The notes under the pieces were generated by a model that saw only the letters and a list, made by a program, of their open reading frames with translations, ran no database searches and was not told the origin of the DNA. A program made the position numbers and the translations under genes. 64,000 nt of DNA from Diphasiastrum complanatum (Eukaryota > Streptophyta > Lycopodiopsida > Lycopodiales > Lycopodiaceae): NCBI GenBank assembly GCA_029204225.1, contig CM055096.1, positions 3,752,014 to 3,816,013 on the forward strand. Reading direction: 5' to 3'. Shown one piece after another: positions 21,498 through 32,319 of this stretch (its first letter is position 1; each line of letters opens with the position of its first letter).

Positions 21498-24400
21498 GTA
21501 TGAGTAAAACTTGTCTTGACTCGACACATCACCCTTATATATGTTTTGATCGTCATGAGTATAATTCCACCTCTTGTGTTTCAAAGAGGTAGGAGTGAAT
21601 TGCACTTTATAAATAACAGTCATTCAATCAATACTCAATTCACTTCAAAGACAAATATTAGTCAAGCTATCCCATTTCAGAACTAAGGATTTTAAAGAAG
21701 CACATCAAGCTGCCTAAGAGATGACATATATTCCATTCAATGTTTGATTATTCATTAGTTAACATCTATACCAACATCGAAGGCATTTCAAAAGAGCTAA
21801 AAACCGAAGGCATAGCACTCAACATTTTTGAAAGGCATTTCACAATGGATGAAAGATACATGCATATAAATTTCAAATTATCAATCCACATATCTACAAG
21901 TTCGGTTTGATGCCTCCTTGCCTAGTTCATTCGAAAATCGAGGGTTGTCGTGCATTGCATTCTCTTCTTCAACACTCTGTGGGACACTCTTAACCATTGA
22001 AGTGAGACACTTCTCTTCACAAAAATGTGGTCAACATTCAAGTAGTTACAATGATCATGCCTATAGCTATAAGCTAGCTTCCCCAAGACCAACGTGAAGG
22101 CAACTATAATGACAAGAGTCAAGACAATGGTGCGCTCAAAGATAGGAGCCACTACAACATTTTTTAGGACTTTTTACCCTATTACTGAGGAAACTTTGAA
22201 GAAATTTTTTAAAAAAAATCCATATGTGTACGTTTGTCCAACGATGTATCCCTTGAAAACAGAACATCGATTATTGTATTGGTTCCCGAGGCATTCCTAG
22301 ATTATTTTTCTGTTGGTTAAAAAGAGTGTTTTTTGAGGGATATATTGAGGGCCTCAAAAAATCCCTCAGGGTGTAGATTGATTAGGAAAGAGAGATTTTT
22401 GAGGGATATATCGAGGGCCTTTGGAATATACCTCGAGATTCATACAAAGAATTTTACTGAGGATAATTTCGAGGGAACAAATAATAGTAATAATTTAGGA
22501 CAGAATGGAACCAATATAATGGCTCCATTTTCTCCTAAAAATAGACTCCATCCAATCCCATGAGTTTTTTGCATCACTTTTTATAAAGTTGGTAAGCAAA
22601 ATCATTTGTTTATAATTGTTAATAATTTTTTTTACAAATTTTTAAGTTACAATTCATCCACTTAAAGACGAACAAAAGACACTTACGATTAACAAAATAT
22701 ATATTCATACATAAATGGTCCAAGTACAAAAATATTTTACAAACTAAATCAGGACTCTCACATAGGTGTGTGCTAGAATGAAACACCTAATTAGAATGGG
22801 TCCAAATACGACCTCATCCACTTATCTACTTGCCAAAAATAGTACAAACACTATTTAGGCCAAGATCATGGTATGCTAGACTCGACTCTTTTCTTATCTC
22901 ACTAGGATTTATCCTAAGTGACTATGATGGTGGGAGTGAGAGTCAGACCATATGTTTTGCTTCTGTTGTATAGCTGGTTTGAAGACAATACTTCTTGAAG
23001 AACATATGCCATCAATTAACGAGAGTGAGCATCTTAATGGTATGAAAAGAATAAAATATTTTATGGATTCTAGCGAGACAAGAGTTAAACAATGTGGTAT
23101 TTAGTACAAATATTGGTGCTAAATTTGAAAAAAAAAATTACAATGATGCACTTCACAAGAAACAACTTTGACAAGCATGGTATGAAATGTTTTTTTTTAT
23201 AAATTTTGTCATAATTTTTCTAATAAAAACAATATTATTAATTGAAGTGTTTCGTTACTTTTGTTGTATAGTTGGTTTGATGACAATGAATTTTGCAAAG
23301 GAGTTGCAATCTCTAGAAAAACAAGAGAAAAGTGTCTATAAACTAATGCATTAAAGGTTTGTAAATATGGTTTTTGCTTTTTGTAAATAATATATTTAGC
23401 TCATGTTAATAATTTCATTGGATATTTATGTGGTGACTAATAAGAATGTACTTTGTGTTTTTTGATTAGTTTGCAAACTTTTATTTCTCTTTCAGGTGGT
23501 AAAGCCATCTAGACGTATTGAAGATGACATTTTCATAATGTTAGACCTAAATGGCATTCTCATGAAACAATGCGATATTGGTCCACAATTCTCAAGGGAT
23601 AAGAAATGGCAATCAAAATAGATCAAATTGCGACATGGGTGGCTGTAATTTCTAAAAAAAAGTTTTGTCAAAATTCAAGATTGGCATTTGGTGCATTATG
23701 GAGTATGAAACCGTGCTTAATACCTACTCTTTCATGGAAAGCGAGGCATGTCAAAAGCTTCCATTTTTCATGTTGTGGAGCCAAGAAAATTGCTACCAAC
23801 ATTCAGGTATAATGTGTCCTGAGAAGCCTTGTGTAGCTGCTAATTTCAAACCCTTATGGTATGTATGGCATCATTTCTATCCTAAGGTCAACAAACACAA
23901 CACAATGGTTTTTATGTTTGTATATATTTTCTTATGTAAATTGTACAATGTTTGGATGAATCTATGTTCACATTCTACAATGTTTAGAAATAAGTTATGT
24001 TTGTGTTTACGTGAATGCTATCACCTGAAACTGATAAGTCTAGTATGCTTACACAATATACAAGATTCAACATTAAAAAAAATTGTTCATTAAAATTACA
24101 TGATAAAATATTTAGGCAATTGAAAGTGTATGATTCAAGGAAAAGTTATTTCTAAATAGAATATATAGTTCATCAAAAAAAGATAATAATGCATCGATTT
24201 CTATTTGTCGAGCTCGTTTAAGTTCTTAAGCTTTTGGATACTGTCCAATCACTCGATTACCATAAGGCTCCAGCTAAACCTGTAAAAAATACCATCGTAG
24301 ACTGACCACGTTGTTGCATCCAAAAATTCATCTTTGATTTTTTTGGGCAACTTGGTGTCGAGTATAACAAAGGATCCCTACAAGTAAAGACTCTACATTG

Positions 24401-25370
24401 CATCGAGCAGTTTGGTGATGAAGTTGCCCATTCCTTTGAGAGAATATGTCATAAATCGATGATGCCTTTTATGTAATTTTCATGCTTTAATATTGCAAGG
24501 CATTATTCTTATAATGTAGGTGATAGTTTGCTTCCCAATCAATATATACACTCCATAAATCTAGCATGATACGTCAATACCCTACAACAAGTTTTGTCTA
24601 TCAAAATAATTATAAAAATCTATCTTTTTTATGTGAATGTATTCTAGAGCAGATTATAATGTACATCCTATATACAATTCACAACTTCCAAAGGGATTTA
24701 TACAAACTTGAGGATGACCATAGTGCTTGTGTCATCACTCACATGAGGCAGCTCATGCATCTGATCTTCAACAAGGACATTTTAAAGGATTGGCATAAAA
24801 AAGATGATAAAGACAATAATTATATCGTTGACCAGTTGAATAGAGAGTTTCCACTCCCCTCCCGTGATAGGCAATTGCATAAAAAATGGATGGTGAGCTG
24901 CATGAGAGGTGTGATGAGCCACCGCAAATCGAAGATCCGAGATGTGGTTAAATATGTCATATCTGGGACGTCTCACATGCACAAGGAAGATTGGAAGTTA
25001 GGGAGGAAAGAGTTACAAGAAAATCTAGATTGCTTCAAGGAACAATTAGAGACACCTAAGAAGCGACTGGAGACTACAGTGCCTTCTCTCTTGGATAGTG
25101 GCGGCCAGGGTTCTTTTCATGCCCATTTTGTAAGTCTCCCACCCATTCAAATTTTATCTTGCTAATCTTCTTGCACTATCCTAAATTATTGTTTATTTGT
25201 TTAAATACTAATCACAATTTTGTTAGTTTATGCAAAAGTTCCCCGTAAAATGGTCTCCCACCAAGGAGAAAACAAACATGTGTATGCCAACAATATGCAA
25301 TTATTATTCAAATTATTGGAGAGACAAGGAGTGGGAATGGATTGGGATGATACTTCTGAGGTATGGCTTC
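21498..25370 (+). repeat. Interspersed repeat family A, copy A3, right part
   Basis: This is the continuation of copy A3 after the copia insertion. It matches the reverse complement of 2260-4900 (A1) and of 12691-14563 (A2), and matches 36457-37640 (A4) directly. A notable sub-block (22330-22560) carries repeated GAGGGATATATCGAGGGCC-like phrases. Short spliced-looking frames occur (for example after a T-rich tract and CAG at about 23496), with W and F/Y-rich peptides such as LWYVWHHFYP, but no domain can be named. The right limit is set by the last homology with A2 (GAGGTAT at about 25368); the element may extend further. Confidence 0.83.
24566..25165 (+). CDS. Unknown ORF of repeat family A, transposase-accessory-like
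   Basis: This is the longest frame in family A, 199 codons from an ATA-type start; the first ATG inside is around residue 32. The useful part is residues 60-160, with FNKDILKDWHKKDDKDNN, FPLPSRDRQLHKKWM, MSHRKSKIRD and HKEDWKLGRKELQE. The spacing FP...W..M...RK...R......K.DW....EL resembles the three-exon gene product at 41460-42581 (FPQSNAFSRTW, WIRNKRQLMRRA, SKRDWRKVKEEL). That in turn has the look of plant DNA-transposon accessory proteins (Ptta/En-Spm type). Copy A2 has the same frame, broken. The similarity is my own reading and weak; the function is unknown. Confidence 0.4.
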   Translation: MIRQYPTTSFVYQNNYKNLSFLCECILEQIIMYILYTIHNFQRDLYKLEDDHSACVITHMRQLMHLIFNKDILKDWHKKDDKDNNYIVDQLNREFPLPSRDRQLHKKWMVSCMRGVMSHRKSKIRDVVKYVISGTSHMHKEDWKLGRKELQENLDCFKEQLETPKKRLETTVPSLLDSGGQGSFHAHFVSLPPIQILSC

Positions 25371-25930
25371 AAAATATATTTTAACTATACTGAAGAAACA
25401 AAATGTTTCTTTTACCAAAGCTCTGCTAACTCTCAACTCCCAATCTGACAAAAAGACACGAAAACGAAATGTTCGTGAACTGCACGAACAACAAGAGAAG
25501 GTCAAACGACACGAATCGACACATAAATCTTCGTGACACGAAACCCTTTGCACTCCAAAAGACCAGGAAGATCAAACGAGTACCATGATGTACAAATCTC
25601 TGATCTGACATGATGACATCAACAAAAGAGCGTTAGGACGTGCCTAATCCACCACTCTTGTAATCCATGATTAGTTATAGATTGTTTAGTCTATCTAATC
25701 AAAAATGATACTCTGAATGTATGCAATTGCTAGATGCATAAAATACACACAGACACAGATAAACAAAATACAGAATAGAATAGAAGTCCGCCTGTGAACG
25801 AGACAATTTTGTAAGCAGGATCCAAAGAGATTCAAGAAGTCCACTAGTAAGCAAGATACTGCTCGTGGGAGAACACCGCTTTTCTCACACCAATGCGCTA
25901 TGTTGATCTCAATCTCGAACATATGCCTTG
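25371..25930. other. Region with no recognisable gene
   Basis: Short frames on the minus strand (25308-25922) are shadows without similarity. The stretch holds several CACGAA-type repeats (about 25455-25545) and ends at the TG of an LTR. Confidence 0.35.
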
Positions 25931-26107
25931 TGTGAAAGATTCAACTAGTTTCATCACATTTTGCAATATTTTCATATTTGGCATATTGAGACCAAAACTT
26001 GTTTTAGACTTAGAGGTTGGCTTTTCAAAGTTCATTAGTTTAAATTTCATTTGAATAAACACTTTTTGAAAGTGTAGGAAAGATAGAATGCGAGTTTGAG
26101 TAGAGAT
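25931..26107 (+). repeat. Partial copia LTR (5' side of a deleted element)
   Basis: It begins TGTGAAAGATTCAACTAG and is nearly identical to the start of the 3' LTR at 26601, up to GAGTTTGAGTAGA. It is then cut off and joined directly to RNase H coding sequence, so LTR remainder, primer site, gag, protease, integrase and RT are all deleted. Confidence 0.82.
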
Positions 26108-26112
26108 TTGGA

Positions 26113-26600
26113 TTTTCAGACTCGGACTATGCTAGAGATGTAATGGATAGGAAATCCATTAGTGCTTATTGTATTTTCATAGGTGATGGAGCTATATCAT
26201 GGATGTCAAAGAAACAAGCCACTATCTCATTGTCATCTAGTGAGGCCAAGTACAAAGCTCTTACACATTGCACAAAAGGAGATGGTATGGATCAAAAGGA
26301 TGATAAAGGATCTTCACTTGCTGGATTTTTCAGAGAGCCCAATCATCTTTTGTGACAATCAATCAGCCCAAAGAATGGCATCCAATCCTATCTTTCATGC
26401 TAGGAGCAAGCATATTGAGATACAATATCATTTTGTGAGGGAGCAAGTCATTGCAAAGGAGGTGGAGCTTCAACATGTGTCTTCAAGGGAATGTGTAGCT
26501 GATATCTTCATCAAAGCATTGGGAAAAGACTTGTTCATGAAGCATAGGACTTCACTTGGAGTATTATCAAAGTCTATGCTAAAACTAGTTGAAGAGGGAG
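26113..26600 (+). pseudogene. Copia RNase H fragment with frameshift
   Basis: The sequence encodes the RNase H end of a copia polyprotein: SDYARD, DRKSISAYCIFIGDGAISW, then ATISLSSSEAKYKAL, and after a one-base shift near 26275, MVWIKRMI, FCDNQSAQRMASNPIF, HARSKHIEIQYHFVREQV, ADIFIKALGKD and the C-terminal KLVEEGV. The polypurine tract GAAGAGGGAG precedes the 3' LTR. It lies between two LTR pieces, so the whole derivative (25931 to about 26990) is an LTR-RNase H-LTR miniature. Confidence 0.88.
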
Positions 26601-26990
26601 TGTGAAAGATTCAACTAGTTTCATCACATTTTGCAATATTTCCATATTTGGCATATTGAGGCCAAAACTTGTTTTAGACTTAGAGGTTGACTTTTCAAAG
26701 TTCATTAGTCTAAATACTTTTTGAAAGTGTGGGAAAGATAGAATGCGAATTTGAGTAGATTCAATTTGAATAAGCTGGGTACATTGAATCTACACCCAAT
26801 CTCGAGGGCTGTCCTAATCACCCTGTACTCCTAGGTCAGTGAGAGTTGATGTTGACAATCATCTACTATGTACATAAGTGATTAAGCTCCAATACGATGG
26901 TTATCTACTATAGGACACATTAGGCAGTAGTAGTTAATTGTTTATAATCATTTATCAATACATACAAGTAGTAGATCACTTCTGTAGAGA
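26601..26990 (+). repeat. Copia 3' LTR (right end uncertain)
   Basis: The LTR starts TGTGAAAG right after the polypurine tract. The first 165 bp match 25931-26095. The right end is not fixed, because no terminal CA with target duplication could be identified. The same LTR type starts at 52086 and 56597. Confidence 0.65.
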
Positions 26991-27893
26991 CAAGTGCAGA
27001 GACAAGACAGGTGCACATTAGTTTTCAAGGCCAATGCAAGGTAGATCATACTGTGTATCGTAATTTCTTTCATGATCACTTTTTGCTTAATATGAAGTGC
27101 TCAGTCCTTGTCTCATATCACTGAGTGTATTTTCAATTTACTATTTATTCAATCACATTTATCTACTTCATCGTCCTTGCTAGCGAACGACAGATTCTTG
27201 GATAATTGTTTTACGTCCGCTGCCATTGTTCATCCTCACTCTCTCTACTCCATTACAATTTCCAACAATATATGAGGGCTTATACTGAGGTGTGCAACTT
27301 TTCATTTGTGCCTGAAAGAATAAGGTCAACACACGGAAGCCTAGCATTGCTAACTAACCTCGTGCCCATATTTTTTGCTATCATTTTAGGAAATGCTCCA
27401 AAATGGCATTGGATGCCTCTGCCTTCTTGTAATCATTTATGAAGAAATTCTCACAAAGACTAGGAATTTTGAGATGATGTTGTCAAGTGTTTGATGGGTG
27501 AATGCACCATTCATATTTTATTTTGGAGACATTGCTTGTTGTTATTCCAATGAAAAATGAGAGGAATATACGAGCGGTTGTGTAAATAGTTAGTAGTTAC
27601 TATGAATGAAAAGATGATAGTTGTGCCCTCATCGAATGTCATTGTGTGGGATAGGAATCAGGATATGCATGAGATAATAAAGTATTAGATGATCCCAAGA
27701 GCATATCACCTCTTGACTCGCGAGAGGATCATGACATGTGTGTGTGTGTGTGTTAAATGGGTGTGGTTAGTTAAGTATTTGTCAATCAAGCATTAATTTT
27801 ATGGGTAGTACCTGTGTTGTTTGTCACTCTATTCATGTAGGTTCAAAAATCAAAATCATTTCTCCGTTCATGGTACAAATGTTTGAGAGGATT
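26991..27893. other. Gene-free spacer
   Basis: No coding or repeat feature is recognised, except a (TG)n microsatellite at about 27737-27752. Confidence 0.4.
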
Positions 27894-29175
27894 TTAAAAT
27901 TCATTGGCTACCACTCTTAACATGGCTCTGTCGCTTCGCACCAAGACAGATTGTGAACAGAGATAACAGAGGAGACTGGGAATCCTTAGTACAGACCGTG
28001 AAGAGAGATTGGAGAGGAGACTGAGAATCCCTGTGAATGGCTGAATGAGAGCCCCAGGTTTCAACTCATAAGCGGGTCCCTTTATGGCCGACAGGTTGTT
28101 CACCAGACAGGCGTAATGGTTTGCTAACCCATGCTCCCGAAGGACGTCAACAACCGATTTGTGTTCTATCCAAAATTCCTGGCCCAAACTCTCCATTTTA
28201 TCGATGTAAATGGCTGATTTTGAGTCTTGAGCCTCAGGATGTAGGAGCACCAAGTACCCACAATGTCCAAAGAACAGAGCCTCCTCATCACCAGCTGCAC
28301 TTTCAAGAATGAACTTAAACAGTTGGGTAAGTGGCCACAAACACTGCATATTCTGCTCCAGCTTATGTGCCATTGTCACCACCAGAATCCCCGTTACAAT
28401 CTCTAAGATAGCCTTCGTTGTCTGGACCTCGCATGTTTCGCTCATCATGTCCACAAACCACTTTGCTATTGGGAACGACATCATGCTTGGACACCAAATT
28501 ATGGAAATACTGGCGATAACGAGAATTGACATAGTCTGCAAGCTCCAGGTTGGCGAATGGCGCCGTCCCAAATGTGATGCAGCTCACCCTGTCCAAGACA
28601 AGCTTCTGGTGCCCAGAAACAGCCGCCAAAGCCTCCAGCATCCTTATTGTTACGAGAGAGGTTACTGCACCCCTTAGAGAATGCCCAGTGAAAACTAGTT
28701 TCTCTCCTGCTCTTAGCAAATTCAGAAATAGGTCGATAGGCAAGCTCAGGGTCCGCTCCAAGAACCCAATGCGTGCACGTCCTTTTCTGGTGAAAGCAAC
28801 AGGAACCTTGGCAACCTTGGCATCTTGGACAATGTCAGAGAGAGAGAAGGTTCCACGGCATGCCACGACGATGTACCCATTGCTGCTACGAACCATCACA
28901 AAATTCTGTTTCCGATCTGATCGTGTACTGGTCGCTGATGCCATGGAGGAGGCGTGATCTCGGTGGTAGATAAGCTCATACTTACTGGCATTCAAGTCAT
29001 AGCTTCGATTCAAGGCTTGGACTGCACCTTCACTTGTGGACTCGTAAGATGCTCTTGTTGCTATTAGAGAATCAATAATTTCTTGTTTCATGTACTCAAT
29101 TTCTTCTGTATTTGAGCAGTCGTTTACCACTTGGGTCTTGCCTTTGAGCAAATGCTCTCTCTGTGAACTAGTCAT
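27894..29175 (-). pseudogene. Class 3 (alpha/beta-hydrolase) lipase-like gene, frameshifted
   Basis: The ATG at 29175 opens a frame with a long N-terminal region, the beta-strand RNGYIVVACRGT-like segment typical before the lid, and FTGHSLRGA at the nucleophile elbow. Class 3 plant lipases have GHSLGGA here; the Arg from AGG replaces the second Gly, but the Ser is present. ITFGTAPFAN and SKHDVVP (the likely catalytic Asp) follow. The frame then runs into a stop at 28363. The continuation lies in another frame (from about 28480 down to 27894) with KWFVDMM, LFFGHCGYLVLL and LGQEFWIEHK, resembling the part after the Asp in EDS1/lipase-like proteins. An indel near 28440-28480 explains this; an unannotated small intron is the alternative. 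Two imperfect copies of about 54 bp lie at 27930-28035 near the 3' end. Confidence 0.7.
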
Positions 29176-29318
29176 CCTTAAGGGTTGGTTCAGAAATGGC
29201 TAATCTGGCGAAAATTAAAGTTTATGTATGTCTTATAACACCGGCAACAATCTTGATGATTTCTTCAAGCCGCATATATCTCTCGTTTAGCTTCAATTTT
29301 CCTTAGGAGATCTACTGC
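28694..29318 (-). repeat. Lipase 5' segment duplicated at 5371-5981
   Basis: This interval, including about 140 bp upstream of the ATG, is present a second time at 5371-5981 in the same orientation with few differences. Both copies diverge abruptly after CTACTGC. The duplication therefore carried 5' flanking DNA and was not a processed (cDNA) copy of the coding region alone. Confidence 0.85.
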
Positions 29319-29863
29319 AAACAATCACGTCTTCACTTGTTATAGTTCTTTGGGAGAGCTGTGTACTTGGGAGATCGACCTCCAAGATTCGGAAAGTTCG
29401 ATTTCACCTTTTACAGTGTTCCCCATATCATACACGTGATCCCAGTCGAAAGATCAAAGAAGAAACTGAGTGTGAATAACAATCCCAAACGGGATCACAT
29501 CTGTGGAGGACTCAAAAAGAGAGAGGCGTAGAGAGTTATGTAAGGGCCGGGGACAGAACTCCACTCCTATATGTAAGGATTAGGAGTGGTATCGATATTA
29601 CGACATTCGAATAGGCCGTGATCTATTCAGGTCAAACCGCGTCTACACCCCATCGTCTAAGTTCAACATAAGATGGTCCACTGCAAAAACCTGTGCAATA
29701 ACTAAGGATGGTGACCAGTTTAGAGGTGGTTGGCGCTCTGATGTAATTATTTGATGAGAGCCCTTAAACTCCAAAACTGGGTTTGTACAAGTAATTCGTG
29801 AGAGTGTATCCACATGAGCTGATCTTTTGCGTAATGTTATACTTTGAATCTCTTCAATAACAG
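29319..29863. other. Region with no recognisable gene
   Basis: Non-coding by inspection. It leads into a series of loosely repeated phrases (CCGATCTTTTGCG..AAT...TATACTT) that run from about 29820 to 30250. Confidence 0.35.
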
Positions 29864-29986
29864 CTCTAAATTTTTCTATTATGCGTTGGCTGCAGATCAG
29901 GTCTGAGCACTTCATATTGGTCAACGTGAACCGATCTTTTGCGGAATATTAGTATACTTCTCAGAATTACGCCAATAACAGTTGTC
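29864..29986 (+). repeat. Dispersed repeat B
   Basis: About 123 bp here match the reverse complement of 48469-48590 at roughly 90% or better by eye. The phrase GATCTTTTGCG..AATATTAGTATACTT is shared with weaker neighbours up to 30250. Nature unknown. Confidence 0.8.
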
Positions 29987-30489
29987 AATCTTCAAGTATG
30001 TCCGATCTTTTACGTATAATATATTTGTGTACCTCAAATGACAGTTTAGAATCTTCATGTATGTATGGGTCCACTTGTATGGGTCTCTGAATTACCCCAG
30101 TAAGTAACAGTTGTCGATCTCTCATGTATGTTTTGCCCAGTGCTGATCAGGGTGTAAGTAATATAAGTCCGCCATCAGTGTGTTTAAGTAATCCGATCTT
30201 TTAGTAACATCAGTGTGTGTAAAATTCAATTTAGTATATTTTAAATTCCTCAAATAACAGTAAATTTTTCGTATATGTATGGGTGCGGTAAGTCAAGGGT
30301 GGGCCTTCTTCATCATCGTGTGCACCTGCTACTTCAAAGCTCACATTTTACATAAAATTTGTGTCGACGTTAGACACGGCTTGTTTAGACCTCGTCAGTT
30401 AAAGATGGTTGGTGAGCATTTATTCCGCTGCAGAAACTTCGTGTATTTGTGTATGTTGACCGTTTTAACCAACATACCACCAAAACATA

Positions 30490-30639
30490 AAACCCGTCAA
30501 GATCAATCAAAACTGATAGCATACTTTTTCTATGACATGCTTGCAGTGGGTAATAAACGAGATTAAACCCGTCAAGATCAATCAAAACTGATAGCATACT
30601 TTTTCTATGACATGCTTGCAGTGGGTAATAAACGAGATT
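30490..30639 (+). repeat. Perfect tandem duplication, 2 x 75 bp
   Basis: Units 30490-30564 and 30565-30639 (starting AAACCCGTCAAGATC) appear identical, so the duplication is recent. It interrupts the short ORF around it; no gene is affected that I can recognise. Confidence 0.9.
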
Positions 30640-32319
30640 AACGGAGTATTGAAAACTAGACATGAATTCACAATTGCTAGAGAATAAAAAGATGAAACAT
30701 AAAGCTAGTGTGTAATTCCCCATAGATTATTATACCAAGAGCATCAATAAGCTATTCAGATGTGTAGCCCCAGGCCGTGCTTAGGTTTGCTTTGTATTTT
30801 GAAAGCACCTCATGAGCAAAATATCCATCATCCTTTTTTTCACCTCAAAAAGCTGTCATTCTCTCTCTAGGGAATGTGTGTGCTCTCTCCTATCTTTAAG
30901 GAATGTGCGTCTGAATGTACGTGATCTCTATACATAATGTGCATTCTCTCTTTGCATTATCACTTGGCATTACATCGTGGAAGGCCCCAGGACATGCTAG
31001 TGCCAAGTGTCATACATTTTAGCTAAATTGTAAACCGCCAAACAACTGCTCACTACACTGAATTTCAGCAAATCCCATAAAGTTCTGAAGTCCCATAAAT
31101 ATGATGCCTAAGTAAATCCTTCATTAATGTAACAACCTCCAAATTTTTTAGAGTGTATTTGGAGGTTGCTTTATTTGGCATAATATTGCACCTGAATTTA
31201 TCATACACGGATTTATGGATCATTAAATACATTACACATTTGTAAGGTACTATTACTATAAAGGACATAAATATATGGCAGAGGTGGCTCTTAATTGCAA
31301 ATATTTTCGGATGCTAATGCATTCCACAAGAAGCAACTTTCACAAGCATGGTATGAAATGTTTTTTTTTAATAATTTTGTCATAACGTTACCTCTATGTT
31401 TAAAGAGGATCAATAGTAACACATATTATAAGTTGTCATTTTATAATCAAAGCTCATTCATTTTGCAAAATGTAGAAAATCTACATACATGGAGTATAAC
31501 ATTTTCGCTCTTCTTCTTCTTCTTCTTCTCCCTTCTGGTCGTGTCTTGAAACATGCTCTGCAATGTAGGTGCTCGATTCAATGATTGATGTGGGGTCCAA
31601 GCGCATAAAAGAGGAATCCTTAGCAGTGCGAATAAAGGTTCGAAGATCTTTGTTGGCAGACAAATGTTTCTCTGGATCGTAATTTAGGCCTAAACCAGAA
31701 AGATTGCCCTAGTTCGGATTGTTATATGCAACGTTGTTGGATCAACACTGTTTTGATGCAGAGAATGAACTATACACAGCTCATTCTCAGCGCGCAAATG
31801 AGATCTCGATTATAGTGGACCAACATGCCACTCATTTTCACCCATTTTTGCCCACCTCACTTGACATGCTTCCATCCCTTGCTTCCTGCTCCTTGCTCTC
31901 GGACACCTATGGGTCCTACTGTTCATGCGACCTTCACATGTGAAATTCGAAAAACTTCTTTGGGTTGGGAAACTTGAGCCACCCTATCTTAGGCTTTTTC
32001 CCTTTGGCATTTAGGCTACCAAGGCCCGAGTGTTCCCCCCATCTGCCCACTTGCGAGAGTGGATGAGGCACTTAGCATTGAACATGGGAGAAACCCGGCG
32101 AGTGAGTCTATACTCGGGTGCTGCCTTCCCCTCTCTCTCTCTCTCTTAGAGTTGTTAGAGTTTTCTTGGCAAATCAACGAGTTTTTGGACACAAGTTGCC
32201 CCCGAGGCTCATCCCAAGAACATGTCTACCTAAGCGTCGATGCCCCCTTGGTCTACATGTCGGCTTCATCTTTGATGAAATTCCATACCTTGCCAGGTTG
32301 GTCCAATTAAATTACTCAA
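30640..32319. other. Gene-poor region with mixed repeat fragments
   Basis: No gene was recognised. Positions 31268-31308 repeat part of 11195-11235. About 31315-31385 repeats a stretch of family A (near 23145-23215). A TTC microsatellite lies at about 31505-31530. A plus-strand frame at 32059-32310 has no recognisable similarity. Confidence 0.45.
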
